In this document: piece after piece, positions 1 to 6,350 of the stretch | How positions within the stretch are numbered: the stretch's first letter is position 1 | Layout of the letters: each line of letters starts with the position of its first letter | Origin: Gammaproteobacteria bacterium | GTDB lineage: Bacteria > Pseudomonadota > Gammaproteobacteria > Pseudomonadales > UBA3067 | Reading direction: 5' to 3' | NCBI GenBank assembly: GCA_002402085.1 | Contig: NVVB01000001.1 | Location: 44,673 to 53,588, forward strand | Length of the DNA stretch: 8,916 bases | Position numbers and translations under genes: made by a program | The notes under the pieces: generated by a model | The model's input: the letters and a program-made list of their open reading frames with translations, nothing else | Told to the model about the DNA's origin: nothing | Databases searched by the model: none

Positions 1-1221
1 TTGATAACAAATAACCTTGATAACCTCGGGAGCGGAAGTAGATCGAACTTCCAGGTGAAGTCCTCCTACATTGACGTTCATAGCGGCCCAGGCAGTCATT
101 TCCCCAGCTACCAAATAATCGAACAAGGTGAAATCATCACTTTGATTAACTCGACCTATAATTGGTATCAGGTTGAAACTCCCTATGGTCACCGGGGCTG
201 GATAAGCGCCCAAGTATTATTGGAAGAATTAATCGATCCTGAGCAACCCCGTTTAAGCAAAAGCAAGCCGCCATGGTCGATTGGTATTTCCGGGGGCTTA
301 TTTGAGCAAGATACCTATTTACAGTATCAATTGAATTATCCGCTTTCTGAACAACTGAGCCTACAAGCGGTGGCCGGAGCAATCTCTGGAGACGATAAAA
401 ATGCTTATTTAATTCAGGCTGGCATTAAACATTCACTGTTTAAATTTAAAGCCTTTAATAGCTTCGTGACCACACACATCGGCTATTTTGACAGCCAAGA
501 TACTCCATTAAACGTAAACCCGAACGAAATAGACGGCACACTTTTTAGTATGGGATTGGGCATTGAAATCCCGGTTAATCAATACTTCTCTATTACGTCT
601 GAACTTAAGCAGCACATCGCATTCATTGGGCCTGAAGACGTCAATCCCTTTAGCTCCATTACTGGCGGCCTCCTCTTTAAAAACAATACAGACCTGCACC
701 AACAAGTGAATCGTTATCTGGATAACCGTATTGATCAAGACAATCGCCAGATCGGCTTATACTCGGGACTCTATAGCGCTGACTACATAGACACCGCGTT
801 GGTGTATGGCGTTTACTTCTCTCAAAATATCAATGACCGATTACAGCTAACGTTAAACTGGGCCCAAACCGACCTTTCAACAGCAGCCTTAAATGACCCT
901 GCTAGCCTGGAAACACCCGCAAACTCTTCACTTAGCTACCTTATCGCTCAGACCGAATACAATTTATTCCAAGCAGAACTGCAAACCGGGAAATACCAGC
1001 AAATGGCTAGTTTCTATGTCAGCGGTGGTTTTGGCGTGACGAAATTTGAACAACAAAATAACGTCACAATGGTCTTGGGGTCCGGTGTAAACATCGATAT
1101 TAACGACTGGTTATCGCTTAACACCGCATTACGCACCCATATACTGGAAGACGACCGTCTAGGAAGCCCGCAAACTTCCTATAACATTGAAATTACTAGC
1201 GGTTTTAACTTCGTATTCTAG
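1..1221 (+). CDS. SH3b domain protein with two outer-membrane beta-barrel modules (5' partial)
   Basis: The reading frame is open from the first base. A TTG is the first codon, but the product has no signal peptide, which an outer-membrane protein needs, so the gene most likely starts upstream. Numbering from base 1, residues 16-75 match a bacterial SH3 (SH3b) domain, with DVHSGPGSHF, a later NWYQVET and the closing GHRGWIS. SH3b domains usually bind peptidoglycan or peptides. Residues 93-227 and 251-406 are two alternating-strand segments resembling outer-membrane beta-barrel domains. Each carries a GxGxxIxxNxxxSL-like motif followed by R/K-x-H-I (about 183-206 and 359-381). The first ends in GGLLF and the second in a terminal FNFVF, typical of last barrel strands. 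A polar linker (228-250) joins them. Seen: domain patterns and repeats. Inferred: an outer-membrane protein tethered to the cell wall. The specific function is unknown. Confidence 0.8.
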   Translation: MITNNLDNLGSGSRSNFQVKSSYIDVHSGPGSHFPSYQIIEQGEIITLINSTYNWYQVETPYGHRGWISAQVLLEELIDPEQPRLSKSKPPWSIGISGGLFEQDTYLQYQLNYPLSEQLSLQAVAGAISGDDKNAYLIQAGIKHSLFKFKAFNSFVTTHIGYFDSQDTPLNVNPNEIDGTLFSMGLGIEIPVNQYFSITSELKQHIAFIGPEDVNPFSSITGGLLFKNNTDLHQQVNRYLDNRIDQDNRQIGLYSGLYSADYIDTALVYGVYFSQNINDRLQLTLNWAQTDLSTAALNDPASLETPANSSLSYLIAQTEYNLFQAELQTGKYQQMASFYVSGGFGVTKFEQQNNVTMVLGSGVNIDINDWLSLNTALRTHILEDDRLGSPQTSYNIEITSGFNFVF

Positions 1222-1225
1222 GAGA
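1220..1225 (+). promoter_or_regulatory. Shine-Dalgarno AGGAGA overlapping the upstream stop codon
   Basis: AGGAGA overlaps the TAG stop (1219-1221) of the barrel gene and lies 4 bases before the GTG at 1230. It is the strongest ribosome binding site in the window and decides the GTG start over the ATG at 1290. Its overlap with the stop suggests that translation of the lipoprotein is coupled to the gene before it. Confidence 0.75.
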
Positions 1226-1229
1226 TACA

Positions 1230-1541
1230 GTGCAAACATCTATTTCAACATCAATAACCGCGGTGCATACAAGGTCGGCTTCTACAAGCATGGCTCGACT
1301 TAAAGCTGTCTTACTCCCGAGTATTTTAGTAACCATTGGCGTTATGCTCTCTGGCTGCTCCAACGTTGAAGTCCCAGCCCTAGACAACTGGGTAAAGCCT
1401 TACGAAAAAAGCGCGCTGGAAGACCCGTCTATGGCCCGAGTCGACAACCCCATTGCCGACCAAATACAACGTGGCGCTCGCAGTCGAACCGAAGGGGCTC
1501 GTTTCAAACAGTTCACTATTGGGGAAGGCTGTGCTTGTTAA
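1230..1541 (+). CDS. DUF4266 family small lipoprotein with C-terminal Cys-X-Cys
   Basis: The product is 103 residues from GTG 1230, chosen for the AGGAGA just upstream. ATG 1290 would give a conventional signal peptide beginning MARLKAVLL. The hydrophobic segment ends in a canonical lipobox LSGC with the lipidated cysteine at residue 43. Residue +2 is Ser, so outer-membrane sorting is expected. The mature protein is about 61 residues and shows the DUF4266 pattern: a W-x-KPYE block, a DP-x-MA block, a basic RGARSRTEGAR stretch, and a last tail GEGCAC. Family members commonly end in a glycine-rich cysteine pair. The function of DUF4266 is not established; it usually sits directly before DUF3570, as here, often near ApbE (flavinyl transferase) and thioredoxin-like genes, none of which is visible. 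A metal-binding or redox role for the CxC tail is only inference. Confidence 0.85.
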   Translation: MQTSISTSITAVHTRSASTSMARLKAVLLPSILVTIGVMLSGCSNVEVPALDNWVKPYEKSALEDPSMARVDNPIADQIQRGARSRTEGARFKQFTIGEGCAC

Positions 1542-1557
1542 ATTCGAGCAAAATACA

Positions 1558-2664
1558 ATGACATCGATATCTCGCGTAATTATTAGATGCAGTTTGTTGT
1601 TGGTAGCCGTTATTAGCTTTCAGGTGAACCCGAATTCATCAAATGCTGCCAGCCTACCCGAAGACTTGTACGCCTTAGGTTATTCTCAGCATAGCGCCGA
1701 TGGTGTCGATGTCTCGGGGGCTATATTACATCTAAGAAAGCAAGTCTTAAGCCAGTTCTCTTTGGGGGTTAGTTATCGGTCTGAGCAGCTCCAGGGCGGA
1801 GCCAGCGACCAACCAAGGATTACACAATCGTTTTCGAATCAAATCGACTCATTTAACTTAAATGGCGTATTACTACGTGACCGAGGGCTTCTGGAGTTTA
1901 GTCTAAATGGAACTGACAGCGATGAGTATACATCCAAGGGGGTGACTGCCGCTTTCACTCAGGAATTTTTTGCCGGATTACAGTCCCTTCACTTAGGACT
2001 TGGTCATTCAAAAGATCAAGTGAACCTAAGGCTAGGCGATCAAAACGATCAGATAGATCGCTATTCGGCTCATATCGGTTGGCAGCAGGTTTGGAGCAAA
2101 ACCGAAAAGGTTTATTTGGATTATCAGTTTATTACAGAACAAGGGTTTTTAGCTGACCCTTACGCAGAGTCTGTACTAAATGGCGGCTCCTTCGATGCAA
2201 AATACCCTGATTACAGAACAAGTCATTCTCTTTCATTGCGATACCAACGGTTTCTTGCAAAAAACTCGTCTGCAAGCGTTCAATACCAATACTATAACGA
2301 TACTTGGGACATCGTCGGGCACTTAGTAACTACTCAGTTTCAAAGAAAATTCAAGCGTGACTGGCAACTCCAAGTGAACGCACGGTTATACACTCAAACC
2401 CAAGCATTCTTCTACTCCAACAATTCGCCATTAAACTTACGATTCCTCGCTAAAGATAAAGAGCTGAGTGATTTTTACAATGCCGGTTTAGGATTTAACC
2501 TGCGCAAAAGACTGTCTTTAATAAGGCACTTTTTCGTAGAAGAAGCATTTTTAAACATTGGATACCAAGCCAGCTTTTTTGAATTTGATAATTATGAACT
2601 TCAAGGGGCACCCTACAGCTTCCAGAGTGACCTATTACAAGTATATTTAACCGCCAAACTGTAA
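1558..2664 (+). CDS. DUF3570 family outer-membrane beta-barrel protein
   Basis: The ATG at 1558 gives 368 residues and a Sec signal peptide with a hydrophobic core at about residues 7-21 and likely cleavage near SSNA-A (about 30-31). The frame stays open upstream to a TTG at 1453, but that stretch lies inside the DUF4266 gene and has no signal peptide, so ATG 1558, 16 bases after the previous stop, is preferred although its ribosome binding site is weak. The mature part is amphipathic beta strands. DUF3570 landmarks are visible: a LADPY element (198-202), a P-x-YR element (217-220), QYQYYNDTWDI (242-252), RLYTQTQAFFY (276-286) and KDKELSDF (299-306). The family is predicted to be outer-membrane but has no proven substrate. 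It forms a two-gene unit with the DUF4266 lipoprotein, which suggests a joint function. The protein ends in Leu rather than the usual aromatic residue. Confidence 0.87.
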   Translation: MTSISRVIIRCSLLLVAVISFQVNPNSSNAASLPEDLYALGYSQHSADGVDVSGAILHLRKQVLSQFSLGVSYRSEQLQGGASDQPRITQSFSNQIDSFNLNGVLLRDRGLLEFSLNGTDSDEYTSKGVTAAFTQEFFAGLQSLHLGLGHSKDQVNLRLGDQNDQIDRYSAHIGWQQVWSKTEKVYLDYQFITEQGFLADPYAESVLNGGSFDAKYPDYRTSHSLSLRYQRFLAKNSSASVQYQYYNDTWDIVGHLVTTQFQRKFKRDWQLQVNARLYTQTQAFFYSNNSPLNLRFLAKDKELSDFYNAGLGFNLRKRLSLIRHFFVEEAFLNIGYQASFFEFDNYELQGAPYSFQSDLLQVYLTAKL

Positions 2665-2677
2665 ACCCAGGAGCAAG

Positions 2678-2705
2678 CTTTAAAGAGATTTTCATCTCTC
2701 TAAAG
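2678..2705 (+). repeat. Imperfect inverted repeat (hairpin) between the DUF3570 gene and the next barrel gene
   Basis: CTTTAAAGAGA (2678-2688) pairs with TCTCTCTAAAG (2695-2705) over 11 positions with one A-C mismatch and a 6-base loop. It lies 13 bases after the DUF3570 stop, in the largest intergenic gap (2665-2790). No T-tract follows, so it is not a standard intrinsic terminator. It could protect or process the mRNA 3' end and so separate expression of the flanking genes. Nothing else was recognised in this 126-base gap: no convincing -35/-10 pair, and only AAGGA at 2771-2775, which is rather far from the ATG at 2791. Confidence 0.45.
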
Positions 2706-2790
2706 ACTGACAATAAAGCACATTAACTCATTCAAATTACTACAGGTTCTACCAACCCCATAGGCATTTGAAGGATAAGACGATATAGGC

Positions 2791-3558
2791 ATGACGAAAT
2801 TAATTTGTGATCGATCCCAAAGAGCTAACAAAACAAGCTTGAAAACCGTGACTAATCAGTGTCTTCTAGCGCTCTTTGGACGGTCTTTGTTAAGCGTTAT
2901 AGTGCGTTTTAGTATCCCTCTATTATTAACTTCAGGGACAGCTTATGCTCAGGGTAAGGCCTTAGATGAGCATCAAACAACAAACCAATCAAGTATCATT
3001 AAACCTGAAATTGAAAGGAACAAGATCAACGCGACAAGCTTAAATAATACGCTAATCGATAGTACTGCTTACGTTGGCCTATTTAAACCTCAAGGCTTTG
3101 AGACCCAAGCGTTGACAGGAATCCAAATAGCTATTCATCCACTAGACTGGATATTCGTAGAAGCTAACTACGGTGTTAGCCAAATTAACGACGATGCCAG
3201 AGTGTCCGCAGGCTTCCAAACTATAATCGACGATGATCAGCTCGAAGTATTGAGTGCACACATAGGAATTCAGGTGGCCAACAGCCAGCTCATACTAAAT
3301 CGCCCGACTCCAATCGCTCTTAATGCGAGCGGTTTTCTTAGCGTGGGGGCTGGAAACATTAAAATCAGCACTAGTCCACAACGATCTACAGAAAAACTCA
3401 ACACAATAGTGCTAGGGATGGGTTTCAAGATATTGCTTAATCAGTGGCTTATTATTGACAGCACTGTGCGCGATCACATCAGCGATAGCGCACTATTAGA
3501 CAAAGACTCAAAGGGCCATAATTTGGAGTTCCGAGTAGGACTCGGAATTCACTATTAA
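2791..3558 (+). CDS. Outer-membrane beta-barrel domain protein, single module
   Basis: The product is 255 residues from ATG 2791, the only ATG near the start. A hydrophobic segment ends in TSGTAYA-Q, a good signal peptidase I site after residue 53. That makes an unusually long signal region; a GTG at 2902 would leave a short classical signal beginning MRFSIPLLL. AAGGA at 2771 is 15 bases before the ATG, so the start is uncertain. Residues 54-90 are a polar Asn/Ser/Thr-rich linker. Residues 92-255 form a barrel-like module with the same hallmark as both modules of the first gene: LGMGFKI-x-x-NQWL followed by VRDHI (about 209-230). It ends in an aromatic Tyr (GLGIHY). This resembles the outer-membrane beta-barrel domain common in myxobacteria and some gammaproteobacteria. 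It has no SH3b domain. The role is probably structural, in an outer-membrane complex with the neighbouring products; no substrate can be inferred. Confidence 0.8.
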   Translation: MTKLICDRSQRANKTSLKTVTNQCLLALFGRSLLSVIVRFSIPLLLTSGTAYAQGKALDEHQTTNQSSIIKPEIERNKINATSLNNTLIDSTAYVGLFKPQGFETQALTGIQIAIHPLDWIFVEANYGVSQINDDARVSAGFQTIIDDDQLEVLSAHIGIQVANSQLILNRPTPIALNASGFLSVGAGNIKISTSPQRSTEKLNTIVLGMGFKILLNQWLIIDSTVRDHISDSALLDKDSKGHNLEFRVGLGIHY

Positions 3559-3561
3559 CCC

Positions 3562-3586
3562 TATAAATATTCACACTGAATTTATA
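3562..3586 (+). repeat. AT-rich inverted repeat after the barrel gene
   Basis: TATAAA (3562-3567) and TTC (3570-3572) can pair with GAA (3578-3580) and TTTATA (3581-3586), with a 2-base bulge and a 5-base loop. It begins 4 bases after the stop of the upstream gene. The stem is nearly all A/T and no T-run follows, so terminator activity is doubtful. The TATAAAT could instead be a -10-like element, but no -35 partner was found. Confidence 0.25.
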
Positions 3587-3621
3587 CCGCTTAAATCAAG
3601 CTCGTGTTACAGAGAATTGTT

Positions 3622-4236
3622 ATGAATAATCACTTACAAGCCCAGCAACCAATACTTCACGTTAATAAAGGACCGTATACACGAATGAAGCAAGCACTAC
3701 TGTTAATAACATGCCTAATGTTCGCTCATACTGCGAGTGCCGAAGTAGATACTATGACGCCCAAGAAATTAGACATGAGCGTAAGCAGTGAAGGCTCTCT
3801 GGCGGACCAAACCGAAATTTTAAAAAACGACATAATCAAATTAAACCGGGATTTATTAATTCTCGAAGAAGACCTGCTGTTCCCTGCCAGCACCCAAACG
3901 GCTGTATTTTTATCGATTGATGGTAGCGGTCTTTTTCAACTTGATAGTGCAAAAGTTGCTATAGACAAAAAACCCGTTGGTCATCACCTTTATACAGAAA
4001 AAGAAATTGCTGCGTTATCTCGCGGCGCTGTACAACGATTATTTACCGGCAACGTTTCAAATGGCAAACATGAATTAGTGATTGTTCTTTCGGGCATTGG
4101 CCCCAAAGGCCGCGACTACAAAAGAGCGGCTCAATTAGAGTTCGATAAAGGCACTGCTGCCCAATATATTGAACTCAAAATTGAAGCCAATCCAAGCAAT
4201 CTTCAACCTGACTTCACATTTAAGATTTGGCAGTAA
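3622..4236 (+). CDS. Periplasmic protein of unknown function with coiled coil and beta-rich domain
   Basis: I do not recognise a named family. ATG 3622 (204 residues) is chosen because AGAGA lies 6 bases upstream. A GTG at 3604 is possible. The ATG at 3685, with AAAGGA 12 bases upstream, would begin exactly at a classical signal peptide MKQALLLITCLMF, cleaved after HTASA (residue 40). The mature protein starts with a short polar stretch and a predicted helix or coiled coil (about 57-84, rich in Leu, Asp, Lys and Glu) ending in EEDLLFP. A compact, probably beta-sandwich domain follows (about 90-204), with VFLSIDG, VAIDKKPVGHHLYT, GAVQRLFTGNVSNGKHEL and a final FKIWQ. There are no catalytic motifs or cysteines after the signal peptide. 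Lying between barrel and TPR genes, it is plausibly a periplasmic adaptor, which is inference from context alone. Confidence 0.72.
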   Translation: MNNHLQAQQPILHVNKGPYTRMKQALLLITCLMFAHTASAEVDTMTPKKLDMSVSSEGSLADQTEILKNDIIKLNRDLLILEEDLLFPASTQTAVFLSIDGSGLFQLDSAKVAIDKKPVGHHLYTEKEIAALSRGAVQRLFTGNVSNGKHELVIVLSGIGPKGRDYKRAAQLEFDKGTAAQYIELKIEANPSNLQPDFTFKIWQ

Positions 4237-4304
4237 CACCCAGAACTACACACTTCTTAGAAGCAATGCCTAATTAATACTTGCAGCGAAGAATATTTGA
4301 CTCC

Positions 4305-6350
4305 ATGACCACACCGACCCCACAATCCCCCATCAGCATGCTGGCGCTCTACATGCTTAACAAAGTGAAGCCCCCTTCTGCGGCAAGAAAAACCCCAATG
4401 CTTAAAGTCTATACGCACTGCTTCGCTCTTATATTAACCTTTGCATGTTTAATGCCCGCGTCCTTCGCTCACGCTGAGCCAGAGCAGCGATGGTGGAAAT
4501 TATGGCAAAAGTTCGGACAAGACGTAACCGATGATAGCGGTATCACCCGCATCGATGAGGCTCATAAAGTCCAAGACCTTGCTTATGGTGAGCTCTTGTT
4601 TGATTACTATCAACAGCATTACATGACTAGTATTACTAAAATCCTAGTCGAACAAGACCGCGGTCAATTCAAGCACCATAAGCAACACGCTGATTTGTTA
4701 TTAGGCACCTTGTACTTATCTTATGGTTTAGTTAATCAAGCCGAATCCATATTTAAGTTATTAATTGAAAAGTCAGTTAACCAAGAAACCCAGAATATCG
4801 CATGGCTAAAGCTTGCCGAAATTTACATAGACCAAGGCGACTTAATTCACGCACAGGACATCCTGAATCAAAAGCTCATAAGGCCAATAGAAACTGTCGA
4901 CAACCAGAAGCACGAACACTTAGGCAACATTGCTCTTACTCAAGGTCAGTATTCAAGCGCGATCAAACACTTTGACGCACTAAAAAACGCCCCGCTAAAA
5001 CAACGCTACGCGGGTTACAACACGGCGATCGCCTACTTACAGCAAAACCAAGCGCAATTAGCGCTAGAAAAACTGCAATCATTAATCGCTCAGCCTGTTA
5101 GCACTCGGGAAGAAGACGCCTTACGAGACAAAGCAGCTATCGCGCTCGGTCATTACTACCTTCTACACGAAGAACCATTTTTAGCCTCCAATGCATTTAA
5201 GACAGTCCGCCTCCACGGCCCATTCGCAGATCAAGCATTATTGGGTTTAGGTTGGGCCAATCTAACGCGAACTCAAACTAAGCAAGCACTAGCTCCTTGG
5301 GTGGCTCTTTCTAAACGAGACCCTAGCTCCCCATCAACCCAAAAAGCGCTTTTGATGGTGCCGCGCACGTTTGAAAACTTAGACGCGTGGCGTAATGCCT
5401 ATGAAGGTTATCAGTTAGCGAGAATTACCTATCAAGACGAAATCAATCGTATTGAACAGGCGATCATTCACATAAAAGAAAACGATTGGCTAAATCAACT
5501 TCAACCCAGGGAAGACTTTGTTCAACAACATGACAAGCCACTAGATTACCAAAACGCTGACATCCCTACCGACGGGCAGGACGCAGGACTTTTGTTTAGG
5601 CTATTTGCATCTGACGAATTTGACCAAGGCTTTCAGCAATATTGGTTTTTAGAGTCCCTCAATATTCACTTGTCTCAATGGCAAAAACAAATGCCTGTTT
5701 ATAGGGGCATGCTAGCAAACCACCAAACGCGTCACGCAGAAATGATTCCTGAGGTCAATCAGCAATTAAACAAGATCGCCCTGAAAGATAAAAAAGCCCA
5801 ACTTGCTAATTTTGAGCAACGATTTCATCGAATCATAGATAACAACGATCTCGAGTCCTTAGCAAATGGCGCTGAAACACTCTTTTTTGGTCATATCGAG
5901 TCAGCTGAAAACATCTTAAGCAAGTACCCTGATAACGACAGTCTCTCGTCGCACCGCGACAAGCAAAGGCTTGCGAAAGGCGTACTGCTATGGGATATCA
6001 ACGAACAAGCCAGTGACAGAAAGTGGAAGCTTCAAAAACAACTCAAGCAAACCACCGTTGCGTTATTTAAACTCGAGCAAAAGCAAGCTCATTTACAGAA
6101 TGCAGAACGCTATGCTGATGACCGATTTACTGGCTATGAGCAGCGTATCGACGAACTTGAAAGCCGTAATCAAGCGCTCAGTAAAACAATTCGCCAAGTT
6201 CAGAAGCAACAGCAAAAGCAACTGCAACTTTTGGCCGAAGCCTTACTGAAAAAGCGCTTAACTCACGTAGGTAACCTACTCGCTAACGCCCAACTCGCCA
6301 TTGCACGCCTGCAAGATAAAGCATCAGTAGAAGGAAACAGTAAGCAGTGA
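4305..6350 (+). CDS. Periplasmic TPR protein with C-terminal coiled coil
   Basis: From ATG 4305 the product is 681 residues. A TTG at 4281 adds 8 residues; ATG 4398 would begin at a classical signal peptide MLKVYTHCFALIL. No start has a strong ribosome binding site, so the choice is tentative. The signal peptide ends PASFAHA-EPEQ (cleavage after residue 57). Residues about 128-372 are helical pairs with TPR-type spacing (for example LLLGTLYLSYGLVNQAESIF, then LAEIYIDQGDLIHAQDIL, then LGNIALTQGQYSSAIKHF). A less regular helical middle follows (about 380-530). Residues about 571-646 are a highly charged, Gln-rich segment with heptad-like spacing, predicted as coiled coil. TPR arrays bind partner proteins, so this is likely a periplasmic scaffold that oligomerises through the coiled coil. 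Its stop overlaps the start of the next TPR gene, indicating coupled synthesis. It resembles in general design the periplasmic TPR parts of Glt-type envelope machines, but no specific orthology is claimed. Confidence 0.83.
   Translation: MTTPTPQSPISMLALYMLNKVKPPSAARKTPMLKVYTHCFALILTFACLMPASFAHAEPEQRWWKLWQKFGQDVTDDSGITRIDEAHKVQDLAYGELLFDYYQQHYMTSITKILVEQDRGQFKHHKQHADLLLGTLYLSYGLVNQAESIFKLLIEKSVNQETQNIAWLKLAEIYIDQGDLIHAQDILNQKLIRPIETVDNQKHEHLGNIALTQGQYSSAIKHFDALKNAPLKQRYAGYNTAIAYLQQNQAQLALEKLQSLIAQPVSTREEDALRDKAAIALGHYYLLHEEPFLASNAFKTVRLHGPFADQALLGLGWANLTRTQTKQALAPWVALSKRDPSSPSTQKALLMVPRTFENLDAWRNAYEGYQLARITYQDEINRIEQAIIHIKENDWLNQLQPREDFVQQHDKPLDYQNADIPTDGQDAGLLFRLFASDEFDQGFQQYWFLESLNIHLSQWQKQMPVYRGMLANHQTRHAEMIPEVNQQLNKIALKDKKAQLANFEQRFHRIIDNNDLESLANGAETLFFGHIESAENILSKYPDNDSLSSHRDKQRLAKGVLLWDINEQASDRKWKLQKQLKQTTVALFKLEQKQAHLQNAERYADDRFTGYEQRIDELESRNQALSKTIRQVQKQQQKQLQLLAEALLKKRLTHVGNLLANAQLAIARLQDKASVEGNSKQ
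6331..6335 (+). promoter_or_regulatory. Shine-Dalgarno for the GTG start at 6347
   Basis: AAGGA (within AGAAGGAAA) lies inside the end of the preceding TPR gene, 11 bases before GTG 6347. Together with the GTGA overlap of start (6347-6349) and stop (6348-6350) it supports this start and translational coupling. An in-frame TAA at 6341 rules out any earlier start. Confidence 0.65.

Noticed and set aside
1453..1557. TTG start at 1453 for the DUF3570 protein
   Set aside because: It would overlap the DUF4266 gene by about 90 bases and bury the signal peptide behind 35 unrelated residues. ATG 1558 begins directly before a good signal peptide.
3112..3117. TTGACA resembling a -35 promoter box
   Set aside because: It lies inside the barrel gene and no matching -10 element is found at 16-18 bases downstream.
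5024..5033. Palindrome GGCGATCGCC, resembling a cyanobacterial HIP1-type site
   Set aside because: It was noticed only once, inside coding sequence, and nothing else in the window looks cyanobacterial.
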